Source: Nitrososphaerota archaeon (GTDB lineage Archaea; Thermoproteota; Nitrososphaeria; Nitrososphaerales; Nitrosopumilaceae). From it: DNA of 64,000 nucleotides. Positions 1 through 7,193 of this stretch are shown here, one piece after another; within the stretch, counting starts at the first letter, position 1; each line of letters begins with the position of its first letter. The stretch lies in contig VHBH01000001.1 of NCBI GenBank assembly GCA_016872055.1, positions 186,001-250,000 of the forward strand, given 5' to 3'. The translations under genes and the position numbers were made by a program. The notes under the pieces are model-generated. The model saw nothing but the letters and a program-made list of their open reading frames with translations. It was not told the DNA's origin and searched no databases.

Positions 1-712
1 TAAATACAAGATACGAATCAATCTCGGAATAATCTAAAATTTCATCGACTAGATTTTTTGATATCATGTCATCGGTTGCAGTAATGCTCCAACGTGTTGG
101 TACTAGCTTGCGGTATTTGCCAAACATTCCAATGGAGAAGCATTTTTGGATCTTTGAAACCTCTATTCCGGAATTATACAAGACTAAAACTGCATCTTGG
201 GCCTTTAGGTCTCTGTCATAGTAGGCTTTTTCAACTGGCTTGGATGTTGACATACCTGAAAATTTTGCCGATTTTATCTCACCTATTGGGCCAAATGGTG
301 CAGACTCGCCGTCAATAAATGTAGTAGGTGTAGTATTTTTGTAAAATGTGATTTCAGAGTCCGGTGTGTTTGACGACATTGCAAGCTCTTGTAGATTCTC
401 AATGTAGCGACCTTGAGGATTACTCACAGAAACATTTTGAGTTCCACGAACCAGATTTAGTCTAAAGTTCACAATTTCCTCCAAGGTTTTTCCAAGCCAT
501 CGCTCTGGCGAATCAAGCAGGCTTGTGTCTCCATGAATTGGAGGAACCATCGGGCCTACACCCACTTTTGGATAGTCAAAAGACCCTACAAAGACAGAGG
601 GTGGACTGGAACCAGAAACTGAACTGGATGAAAACAGATTCCCATATTTAGAGAGATATTCATTCCAGTTTTTTTCTATTGACTTGCGAATGTTTGCTGC
701 GGTTGGCTCCAC
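1..712 (-). CDS. nreA: Nre-family DNA repair protein (NreA-like), C-terminal end cut off by window edge
   Basis: The complement strand reads open from a GTG at 712 to the window edge, giving about 237 codons without a stop. The family signature is visible near residue 38: PPSVFVGSFDYPKVGVGPM, followed by a DSPERW segment and an arginine-rich EIVNFRLNLVRG helix. This matches the archaeal Nre proteins (COG1602), which are linked to repair of DNA damage. The GTG is the first usable start after an in-frame TAA. Many Nre proteins carry an N-terminal zinc finger, and none is seen here, so this version is short at its N-terminus or the start is misjudged. The C-terminus, where euryarchaeal members carry a PCNA-binding motif, lies outside the window. 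Confidence 0.78.
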   Translation of the reverse strand, partial: MEPTAANIRKSIEKNWNEYLSKYGNLFSSSSVSGSSPPSVFVGSFDYPKVGVGPMVPPIHGDTSLLDSPERWLGKTLEEIVNFRLNLVRGTQNVSVSNPQGRYIENLQELAMSSNTPDSEITFYKNTTPTTFIDGESAPFGPIGEIKSAKFSGMSTSKPVEKAYYDRDLKAQDAVLVLYNSGIEVSKIQKCFSIGMFGKYRKLVPTRWSITATDDMISKNLVDEILDYSEIDSYLVF

Positions 713-803
713 GAGGCGTTTTAGGATGCGTATTATTTAGCATGATTCGTTGATGTAGTGCTACCCAAAAACGACATATTGTAGATTTGATTCAATCATA
801 TCA

Positions 804-1727
804 ATGAGGATTGTCTCTTTTCTTCCAAGCGCAACTGAGCTTGTCTTTGAGCTTGGAGCTGGAGATGAACTGGTCGGGGTCACACACGAGTGTAATTATC
901 CAGAGGAGGCAAGACAAAAGCCTCGCGTTATCAGATCCGTCTTTGATCCAGAGATAATGACTAGTCGCCAAATCGACGCAAAGGTAACCGAGCTTGCAAA
1001 GACGGACGCGCCAATTTTTCTAGTGCATGAAGACAATATCAAAAATGCCAAACCCGACCTCATAATAGGTCAGGGAACATGTGCCGTGTGTTCTGCATAC
1101 ACAAAAGAGGTGAATCGAGCGCTAGAGATTTTAGAAAAAAGGCCAGAGGTAGAAGTAATTGATCCACACAGTATTGATGATATCCTATCCAGTGTGGATA
1201 CAATTGCAAAAAAGATTGGCCGGGAAAGTCATGGAAAGGCACTAATCGAGTCACTCCAAAAAAGAATCAATCGAATCAAAGATCAAAGCTATACCACAAG
1301 GCCCAAGGTGTTATGCATAGAGTGGGTAGAGCCGTTTTTCACGTCAGGTCATTGGGTCCCGCAAATGGTGCAAATTGCAGGCGGCACAAATCTGATAAGC
1401 AGTGCTGGCGAGCACTCTAGAAAAATGACATTAGATGAAGTAATATCAGCAGACCCAGACATCATAATCATGATGCCCTGCGGATTCGACACAAAAAGGA
1501 CCATATCGGAATGCACTACAAGTCTGCAAAAAAACCCAGGATGGCGAAATCTCAGGGCGGTAAAGTCAGGCAAGATCTATGCAGTTGACGCAAACTCGTA
1601 TTTTTCCAAGCCAAGCATCAGAACCATAACAGGAATAGAAATACTCTCAAAGATAATCCACATGGAGAAGTTTGCAGGGCTAGTTACGCCAGACGGTGCA
1701 TTTGCTAGGATCAAGTCATGGGAATAA
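804..1727 (+). CDS. Cobalamin-binding-type (BtuF-like) substrate-binding protein
   Basis: The 307-residue product begins MRIVSFLPSATELVFELGAG, the typical opening of the helical-backbone periplasmic-binding fold shared by BtuF and FecB proteins (COG0614). A CAVCSAY segment lies near residue 93 and a GHWVPQMVQIAGG segment near residue 185, as in cobalamin-binding members. No signal peptide or lipobox is present, so the protein is probably cytoplasmic or exported without a classical signal. No ABC permease or ATPase gene lies beside it, so a transport role is inferred only from the family. Soluble homologues of this kind are common in archaea that use vitamin B12. The gene stands alone, divergent from the NreA gene. 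Confidence 0.8.
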   Translation: MRIVSFLPSATELVFELGAGDELVGVTHECNYPEEARQKPRVIRSVFDPEIMTSRQIDAKVTELAKTDAPIFLVHEDNIKNAKPDLIIGQGTCAVCSAYTKEVNRALEILEKRPEVEVIDPHSIDDILSSVDTIAKKIGRESHGKALIESLQKRINRIKDQSYTTRPKVLCIEWVEPFFTSGHWVPQMVQIAGGTNLISSAGEHSRKMTLDEVISADPDIIIMMPCGFDTKRTISECTTSLQKNPGWRNLRAVKSGKIYAVDANSYFSKPSIRTITGIEILSKIIHMEKFAGLVTPDGAFARIKSWE

Positions 1728-1814
1728 TCATCATCAGAGTCTAGGATGTTCTTTGAGGGCTACCTCCTTTGTGCATATCTCGTGTCTTTCCCTTCATGTA
1801 TGATTCACACGATT

Positions 1815-2291
1815 CTAATTTTTAATACTACAATTGTTTCGTAAAGACTTCGTTGTTTGATAGTAGGCAAGACCCAATATTCCAAGCGAAAGAATCCTCA
1901 GAGGTACCTCATAGGTGGTCAGAAATGCAGTTGCAGTCCCACCAATTGTGCCAAATGTCGATATTATTGAAACCCCCACAGGACCACAACTACATGCTCC
2001 GGCAGATGCGCCAATAATGGAACCTATGACTCCACCACTTGCGCGCTTTACTTTTTGTACCAATTTTATCAAATAGACATTCATTGGTATGACAAGTGAG
2101 GACATACTTGAAACCCCGATTACTAGTGCAAAGCTGAGTATTCGATCATCCGGAATGTAAAAAATAAAGTACGGCTCAAAGAATACAAACTCCGACAGGG
2201 TAGACAACACCATGAACATTACAATAAAGACCATACCTGAAAGGCCAATATACCCATAATTTGAAAAGACCAATCGTAGTGAATTTGCCAT
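1815..2291 (-). CDS. Conserved polytopic membrane protein, function unknown
   Basis: This 158-residue protein has about four or five hydrophobic segments: near residues 14-32, 53-75, 87-120 and 128-145. The third long segment is rich in Gly and Ala and contains a GACSCG cysteine pair that could bind a metal or form a disulfide. The C-terminus is basic and cytoplasm-like. It resembles no transporter family that I recognise. A 29-residue CxxC peptide gene lies just upstream on the same strand. Coding is supported by continuous helix-like composition over the whole frame and by a plausible ATG start. Confidence 0.65.
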   Translation of the reverse strand: MANSLRLVFSNYGYIGLSGMVFIVMFMVLSTLSEFVFFEPYFIFYIPDDRILSFALVIGVSSMSSLVIPMNVYLIKLVQKVKRASGGVIGSIIGASAGACSCGPVGVSIISTFGTIGGTATAFLTTYEVPLRILSLGILGLAYYQTTKSLRNNCSIKN

Positions 2292-2332
2292 TTTTGGAAT
2301 ATTCTTAAAATAAGTTAAAAGGGTTCTTCCAA

Positions 2333-2422
2333 TTATTTTTTCCTGAAGAGTCTTGCAATCATTTTTGGTATAGAGTCAAGTGGGCAGGACTCGCAAGCGA
2401 CCTTGTCTGTTTTTTCTTCCAT
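2333..2422 (-). CDS. Microprotein with a CxxC pair (29 aa)
   Basis: A clean ATG-to-TAA frame on the complement encodes 29 residues, with CESCP near residues 10-14 and a basic amphipathic end, KMIARLFRKK. The two cysteines could form half of a zinc site or a redox pair. The gene lies 41 bases upstream of the membrane protein that ends at 1815, on the same strand, so the two may be co-transcribed. The call rests on composition, the start codon and context. The peptide is too short to be sure without conservation data. Confidence 0.45.
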   Translation of the reverse strand: MEEKTDKVACESCPLDSIPKMIARLFRKK

Positions 2423-2500
2423 GATACAATATCAGCACTATACCATATAAGAAATTCCTAGAAAAGACAATCCTAAATATCAAAAATTCCCCATAAAACC

Positions 2501-2773
2501 ATGCTTGACAAGATCATAACAGGATTGTTTGTCGGAGTTCTTGGGACATTGTGGTTTTTTACAAGAAGATGTGAGCTTCCACAGCCATACAGACTAGTCA
2601 TATACGACAAGCTTGGAAGGCAAGCAAATTTGGATCTTAGAACGATATTCCACACACACACTGCAGCAGTAAGTTTTGCCAAGCATTATCGAGTATTGTT
2701 TCCCCAGTACGATTTTGTCCTAGAATCTGGCATTCCCCACCTTAGGCGCAAATTTCTGGTTCATCAGAAATAA
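2501..2773 (+). CDS. Small single-pass membrane protein, unknown function
   Basis: The 90-residue product starts with an N-terminal membrane segment (about residues 4-21, ITGLFVGVLGTLWFF), followed by a mixed soluble domain ending in a basic tail. The soluble part contains a YRLVIYDKLGR strand-turn and a YDFVLESGIP strand, suggesting a small alpha/beta fold of about 60 residues in the cytoplasm. No family is recognised. Its 3' end overlaps the convergent zinc-finger gene by 10 bases. Confidence 0.6.
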   Translation: MLDKIITGLFVGVLGTLWFFTRRCELPQPYRLVIYDKLGRQANLDLRTIFHTHTAAVSFAKHYRVLFPQYDFVLESGIPHLRRKFLVHQK

Positions 2774-3132
2774 TGTATTTTCATGTGGTTTTGCAATAAC
2801 ACTTCGTATGGGGTAACGTAACCGCAATGACTGCATGAGAACATAGAGTTTGCAGGCTTTTCTTTTTTTATTGTCCCCTCATGGATTGATTTTATCATGA
2901 TTATCTCGTCTTTTGGCAATACTCCATAGTTTGAGGTCTCGCCTATTGAGGCAAAAAACTCCCTTATTGCCTTGACCACGGATTCTGAGTATAGTTTCTT
3001 GTCATCCATGGTGCTGACCACGAATTCGTGAAGCTTCATGGTCGGAATTGCTCCTAGCCAATCAGATACGAATACTGCCATTTCGTGCATGAGGTGCTCT
3101 GCCTCACGGCAGTCAATTGTTATCAATGCCAC
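2764..3132 (-). CDS. Small protein with a C-terminal C2H2 zinc finger
   Basis: This 122-residue protein has a helical N-terminal region and ends in a classical C2H2 finger: C100 and C103, then H116 and H120, in CX2CX12HX3H spacing with a GYVTP linker and a hydrophobic core. Such single-finger proteins occur in archaea and usually bind nucleic acid or a protein partner. The N-terminal 90 residues match no domain I know. The C-terminal bases overlap the convergent gene ending at 2773. A DNA-associated role is inferred from the finger only. Confidence 0.7.
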   Translation of the reverse strand: MALITIDCREAEHLMHEMAVFVSDWLGAIPTMKLHEFVVSTMDDKKLYSESVVKAIREFFASIGETSNYGVLPKDEIIMIKSIHEGTIKKEKPANSMFSCSHCGYVTPYEVLLQNHMKIHYF

Positions 3133-3243
3133 GGATGCAATTGCGGCGTATTTTTAGATGTGGTTTTGTGATTTCCTAGACTCAGGGATTAATCACAAGT
3201 CCTGTCAAGAGCTAAATACAAAATCAAACACCACGTGGGATTG

Positions 3244-3339
3244 ATGGCAAGAAGCCTGATTGCGTGTTCTGTGTTGCTGATCTTTTTTATGATCATTGGT
3301 ACAGTATTCCCATCTTTGCAGACAAATCAAAACATCTGA
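3244..3339 (+). CDS. Possible single-pass membrane microprotein (31 aa)
   Basis: An ATG frame of 31 codons encodes a peptide with a basic start (MARS), one strongly hydrophobic stretch at about residues 5-22 and a short polar tail. This is the usual make-up of a small inner-membrane peptide. There is no other gene between 3133 and 3401, and the frame is free of rare features. It has no recognised family. A longer overlapping frame starting at 3264 looks less protein-like and was not chosen. Confidence 0.4.
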   Translation: MARSLIACSVLLIFFMIIGTVFPSLQTNQNI

Positions 3340-3401
3340 TTAAATCAAGAAAAATCCCACAATTATGGATACATTTGATGAGAAAGGTAAGATTTCGTGA
3401 A

Positions 3402-4682
3402 CTAGTGAATAGATTTTTCCGACAATCTGTGGCTCAAATAGAACCTAAAGAGGATTACTGATCCAAGCAAGATAACCGATGACACAATGAAGGTCATTGT
3501 ATAATCAAAGGCCGTAGCCACAAATCCCGCAGTCAGAGCACCTCCAAAGACACCCATTCCTACCATGGAGCTGTTTACACCCAGATACGTACCCTCAAAA
3601 CCTTTTGGGATTGCATTGAAGAGTAAAACCGAGTTTGCAGTGGTAAATATGGAAAACCCAATCACCATCAGGCACATCGAAAATATTGCAAATGATAACA
3701 AGACATGGCCAGAAAACATTGTGATAAAAAATGCCGCAACCAAAACACCTGCGATCCTTGGCAAATAAGCAAGCATTGTGGCTTTTTCCTCGCCAAGCCT
3801 TGAGATAATTTTGGGCGCTACAAAAAAGATTGCAGCCATCATGGATGTCTGTATAAGATATAAAGTAAATACAGTCGAGTCCGAAAGTTTTAGTGTTTTA
3901 AGAAATGGAGTCAGCGCCGTAAAGTAGATGTTGCTTCCAAAATAAAACAAAAAGTTTGCCAAAAATAGAAATCCGATCTCATGTGAAACTTTGCCCTTTA
4001 GGATAGACAGAATATGCTTGTAGTCATGTATGCTTGGGGTTTTTGGAAAAACAAAGTGGTGATGTAACCTAAAGTGGCCAAAAGCATGCTGTACGCCATG
4101 TACCGAGTAAGCAATATTGTGTAGCTCTATGTGAAAATGTGTCTTGCTGATTTGCGTACAAATACCAAGTGCTACTGCGCTTGCAATCGCACATATTACA
4201 AAGTATTGCCGGCTATCAAAATACAGGCTCCACACAGCGCCAATTAGCATTGCGCCAAGGCTACCAAACGTGGAAAGAATAGACGTTCTAGCAAACAACC
4301 TGCTCCACTGATTGTTCATGCTAGTTTCCATCACGAGCATCTGAGTTACTGGACTGCGTGCAGTCAAAAAGAACCCAGAAAGTGGAGCCACAATGTAGAG
4401 CGGTCCAAGATCATTTGTAAAATACAGCCACATGCAGCACAAAATTATGACAGAAAAAGACACAAGTAGGACTGCCTTTTTTGCATGATACCTGTCAAGA
4501 ATTTTGCCCCAGAGAATCGAGCCAAGTGCAGCGGCCCCATAATGAATTGCAATCATAATAGAGACTTCACGAATCCCCCCGCCCAATTGTATAACAAAGA
4601 GTGGAATTGCCGTATGTAGTCCTTCGGCTGCTATGTTAATGGGAGGGATAAACCAAATCCATTTTTTGCTTATCGTGGGCAA
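3402..4682 (-). CDS. Major facilitator superfamily transporter with a His-rich central loop
   Basis: The 426-residue product has twelve predicted membrane helices and the loop 2-3 signature GKILDRYHAKKA (about residues 59-70), which is the degenerate MFS motif A. The translation starts at TTG 4682. Between the two six-helix halves, residues 182-223 contain eleven histidines, including an HHH triplet. This is unusual for MFS and suggests metal binding or metal sensing. The substrate is not identifiable from sequence. A TATA-like box lies about 50 bases upstream. The gene is monocistronic, with a decayed reading frame behind it and small genes in front. Confidence 0.85.
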   Translation of the reverse strand: MPTISKKWIWFIPPINIAAEGLHTAIPLFVIQLGGGIREVSIMIAIHYGAAALGSILWGKILDRYHAKKAVLLVSFSVIILCCMWLYFTNDLGPLYIVAPLSGFFLTARSPVTQMLVMETSMNNQWSRLFARTSILSTFGSLGAMLIGAVWSLYFDSRQYFVICAIASAVALGICTQISKTHFHIELHNIAYSVHGVQHAFGHFRLHHHFVFPKTPSIHDYKHILSILKGKVSHEIGFLFLANFLFYFGSNIYFTALTPFLKTLKLSDSTVFTLYLIQTSMMAAIFFVAPKIISRLGEEKATMLAYLPRIAGVLVAAFFITMFSGHVLLSFAIFSMCLMVIGFSIFTTANSVLLFNAIPKGFEGTYLGVNSSMVGMGVFGGALTAGFVATAFDYTMTFIVSSVILLGSVILFRFYLSHRLSEKSIH

Positions 4683-4731
4683 TCCAAAGTCTGGCCAAGA
4701 GTCAAACTAATCTATGATGCATTAAAAATTC

Positions 4732-4740
4732 TTATATAGA
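4732..4740 (-). promoter_or_regulatory. TATA box of the MFS transporter gene
   Basis: The complement reads CTATATAAG, close to the archaeal TATA consensus. It lies 50 bases before the TTG at 4682, which would give a leader of about 20-28 bases. The box is nearly symmetrical and could also fire rightward into the gap that follows. Confidence 0.5.
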
Positions 4741-4807
4741 ATTGTGGATTAGTTTACACCCATTTCTATGGATTCACAAAGATCAATGGTGTGATTTTGT
4801 GGGGTGT

Positions 4808-4988
4808 TTATGTGCTGTTTCCAGAGGATGTGCTCTCTTCTACCTCAACTTCTTCTAGTTCCGTTACCACCAGTGTCGTTGTGATAGCACATCATTGTTT
4901 GATTCTATGATGCACGAAGGTATTGCAATTATACCAAATAACAAAGCAGTGTCAGTCCTGCATTGATTAATCTGAATTGACTTTTCAT
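4808..4988 (-). pseudogene. Decayed gene for a small secreted or anchored protein (two frameshifts)
   Basis: The 358-base gap between 4683 and 5040 holds no intact gene. On the complement, three consecutive short frames together look like one protein. The first is a basic start with the beginning of a hydrophobic core (ATG at 4988). The second frame continues as LLFGIIAIPSCIIESNND. The third is an acidic Ser/Thr stalk ending ELEEVEVEESTSSGNST at the TAA at 4808. Joined, they would give a signal peptide followed by a short acidic extracellular stalk of about 60 residues. Two frame changes are needed, so the gene appears broken. The reading is suggestive, and chance is possible. Confidence 0.35.
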
Positions 4989-5040
4989 TCAACCCTTTTT
5001 ATAATTATAGAATAAGTGATGAATCTATGGAATCAGTATC

Positions 5041-5427
5041 ATGAAGATGGACTCAGAGACATTTGGCATAGAAGATGGATACGGCCAAGAAGCAATTGAC
5101 TGGCTAAACGAGGAGGCAAAAAAAGATAAACTCAAATTCGAGGCAAGGTTATACGGCGAAGAAATAGAGACACAGAACTTCGGCACCTTTGAGATGTTTT
5201 CATGGATTGGTGATGTTCAGGTTGCCAGAAAACTGGTAATCAAGGCAAGTAAAAGATTCAAAATCAAGGTAATCGAGGGCGGCTACAAAACCAAAGACAA
5301 AATCTTCAAAATGTCAAAGCAGGACTATGGCTTAGTAAGAAAGGGAGATAAAGTAATCGGACGCCTAGCATTTACTGCGCCAATGTTGGGCGGTAAATGG
5401 AAGGTATCCGAGGAAGAGCTTCGCTAA
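5041..5427 (+). CDS. Small conserved soluble protein, unknown function
   Basis: The 128-residue product is soluble and charged, with no signal peptide, membrane segment or cysteine motif. It starts at ATG 5041, about 35 bases behind an AT-rich TTTTTATAATTATAG stretch that can serve as its promoter. It contains a WIGDVQVARKLVIKASKRF helix near residues 57-75, followed by alternating strands. It sits directly upstream of the dehydrogenase gene (32-base gap, same strand), so the two may form a unit. No family is recognised. Confidence 0.6.
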   Translation: MKMDSETFGIEDGYGQEAIDWLNEEAKKDKLKFEARLYGEEIETQNFGTFEMFSWIGDVQVARKLVIKASKRFKIKVIEGGYKTKDKIFKMSKQDYGLVRKGDKVIGRLAFTAPMLGGKWKVSEEELR

Positions 5428-5459
5428 AGCACAAATAATCTAGTGCTTCAATTTTTCTT

Positions 5460-6323
5460 GTGCGAGTAGGAATTGTCGGCACTGGTCTTTTGGGGAATGC
5501 AGTCGGCCTAAATCTTTTGAAGCGAGGACATACAGTTACTGCATACAACAGAACAAGATCCAAGACAAAAGAATTGGAAGAAAACGGTGCAAAAATTGTG
5601 GACTCGCCAAAAAAAGTCTCAGAGAATTCCGATGTTGTGTTTAGCATTGTAAAAAACGCAGATGCCGTAAGAAAGGTTGCATTTGGGGACGAATGCATTG
5701 CGTGCGGAAAGCATGACGGCCTGATTGTGTGTGATATGAGCACAATAAACCCAATAGCGTCAAAAGAGATCGCGCGGGAATTTGCAGGTAGGGGAATTCC
5801 GTTTTGTGACACGCCAGTGATGGGGGGCCCAAACGTTGCAATCACAGGTGACCTAGTAATAATGGTGGGTGGAGAAAAAGCGACATTTGAGAAATGCGAA
5901 AAACTTTTCAGTGATATTGCAAATAAGGTCTTTTACCTGGGTCAAAACGGCACGGCTCATTCTGTCAAGCTTGCAATGAATCTACAGATAGCAATGCTTG
6001 CGCTGGCAATATCGGAGGGAATTACGCTTGCGCGAGCATCAAAAATGAAACCTGAGACCTTTCTGGAGATTCTCAACTCGACTTATTTTAAGACGGGAAT
6101 GAGTGAGAACAAGGCCTACAAGATGCTAAAGCATGATTATTCCCCGACATTTACGCTGTCAAATCTAAAAAAAGACCTCGACACAATCAACGAGGCGGCA
6201 AAATCATTTGGAGTAAATCTTCCCATGGCAACAAAGGCAAACCAGATTTATCAAGAAGCCGAAGAGGAATTTGGTAGTCTAGACTATACTGCAATACTGG
6301 AATACCTATCTAAATCAAAATGA
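5460..6323 (+). CDS. NAD(P)-dependent beta-hydroxyacid dehydrogenase (HIBADH/GLYR family)
   Basis: The 287-residue protein has an N-terminal Rossmann fold starting at GTG 5460 with GIVGTGLLGN (the dinucleotide-binding GxGxxG). It then shows the family substrate signature DTPVMGGP near residue 120 and the catalytic lysine in GTAHSVKLAMN near residue 170. The C-terminal all-helical domain is of normal length. Members reduce 3-hydroxyisobutyrate, tartronate semialdehyde, succinic semialdehyde or glyoxylate; the substrate cannot be told from sequence. In this phylum a succinic-semialdehyde-type reductase would be of interest for the 3-hydroxypropionate/4-hydroxybutyrate cycle, but nothing here proves that. 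Confidence 0.88.
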   Translation: MRVGIVGTGLLGNAVGLNLLKRGHTVTAYNRTRSKTKELEENGAKIVDSPKKVSENSDVVFSIVKNADAVRKVAFGDECIACGKHDGLIVCDMSTINPIASKEIAREFAGRGIPFCDTPVMGGPNVAITGDLVIMVGGEKATFEKCEKLFSDIANKVFYLGQNGTAHSVKLAMNLQIAMLALAISEGITLARASKMKPETFLEILNSTYFKTGMSENKAYKMLKHDYSPTFTLSNLKKDLDTINEAAKSFGVNLPMATKANQIYQEAEEEFGSLDYTAILEYLSKSK

Positions 6324-6437
6324 AGGATCGAGTTTTTTCTTTGCAAGATATGCGCGATATGATATGCCGGTAACTAAAAAGAAAACGCCAGTAATGGTAC
6401 ACCAGATAATGAACGGGGCTGCTTGTAGTTCTGCCAT
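6315..6437 (-). CDS. Single-pass membrane microprotein (40 aa)
   Basis: On the complement, ATG 6437 to TGA 6315 encodes 40 residues: a short polar start, a hydrophobic helix at about residues 9-27 (FIIWCTITGVFFLVTGISY), then a basic tail ending KKKLDPSF. The positive-inside pattern puts the C-terminus in the cytoplasm. The last 9 bases overlap the convergent dehydrogenase gene. The composition is strongly protein-like for so short a gene. No family is recognised; it resembles accessory subunits of membrane complexes in size only. Confidence 0.6.
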   Translation of the reverse strand: MAELQAAPFIIWCTITGVFFLVTGISYRAYLAKKKLDPSF

Positions 6438-6476
6438 GGTATGATTTACCACACAATAAATAAATAGATTTGAAGG

Positions 6477-6695
6477 TTGAGCAGCTACATGCTAGAGATA
6501 ATCTGCAAAGACTGTGGAAAGAAAATGTTCCATGAAAACGAGGATACGCTCAAAATAGAAGAGGCAATCCACAAAAAGTTCTGCAGAAAAAGGCAAGGCG
6601 AAGGACACAGCTACATGCACCGCGATTCCAATCACATGTCCACATTTGATGAAGAGCGTTCAGCCGATCAAAAAGGCAAGCAGCTACTAAAATAA
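6477..6695 (+). CDS. Small Cys/His-rich protein, probable zinc binder
   Basis: The 72-residue product begins at TTG 6477 or at the ATG four codons later. It has a CKDCG knuckle near residue 10, an HE pair near residue 19 and a further cysteine near residue 36 (KKFCRK), then several histidines. This looks like a small treble-clef or zinc-ribbon protein. It is followed without a gap by the TPR gene: its TAA at 6693-6695 is directly followed by the next start. The two are therefore almost surely co-transcribed. Function unknown. Confidence 0.62.
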   Translation: MSSYMLEIICKDCGKKMFHENEDTLKIEEAIHKKFCRKRQGEGHSYMHRDSNHMSTFDEERSADQKGKQLLK

Positions 6696-7175
6696 TTGGA
6701 TATTTTCGATTCTGCAATCATCGAGTTTAATCTTGGCAATTTCAAAAAGGCACTCGTATTATTTGATCAAGTGCTACTGCTAGAGCCATTCCATGTGACA
6801 GCACTGATCAAAAAAGGAAATATTTTGGGCAAGTTTGCCAGATATTCCGATGCCATAAAATGCTATGACAAGGCACTAAGTGTGGAGGCGAATAATGCAC
6901 TTGCCCTCATAAACAAGGGCCTTGCACTGCATTATTTGGAAAGATATGCAGAGGCAATTGAATGCTATGATATCATATTACAGCATAAGCCAAACAGCGT
7001 ACTGACCCTATACAATAAGGCATCAAGCCTAATTCGAAACTACCAGATATCGGAAGGCCTCGAAGTTCTAAAAAAGGTAACCAGCATTGATTTTTCCTAC
7101 AAGTACAAGGCATGCGCTGATGTGGATTTTGAACAAATACAAAAGGTGCCGGAATTCAAAAGGCTAATTTTGTAA
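6696..7175 (+). CDS. TPR-repeat protein
   Basis: The 159-residue product carries three to four tetratricopeptide repeats of about 34 residues, with the usual W/LG-Y-A-A-P spacing. Examples are KALVLFDQVLLLEPFHVTAL, then SDAIKCYDKALSVEANNALA, then AEAIECYDIILQHKPNSVLT. TPR arrays are protein-binding scaffolds, so a partner is expected but not identifiable. It starts at TTG 6696 immediately after the preceding stop. No signal peptide is present, so the protein is cytoplasmic. The geranylgeranyl-reductase-like gene follows after 18 bases. Confidence 0.82.
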   Translation: MDIFDSAIIEFNLGNFKKALVLFDQVLLLEPFHVTALIKKGNILGKFARYSDAIKCYDKALSVEANNALALINKGLALHYLERYAEAIECYDIILQHKPNSVLTLYNKASSLIRNYQISEGLEVLKKVTSIDFSYKYKACADVDFEQIQKVPEFKRLIL

Positions 7176-7193
7176 AAATATAATATTTGCAGA

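Noticed and set aside
94-318. 74-codon plus-strand frame at the left edge
   Set aside because: It runs antisense to the NreA-like gene, whose signature is clear.
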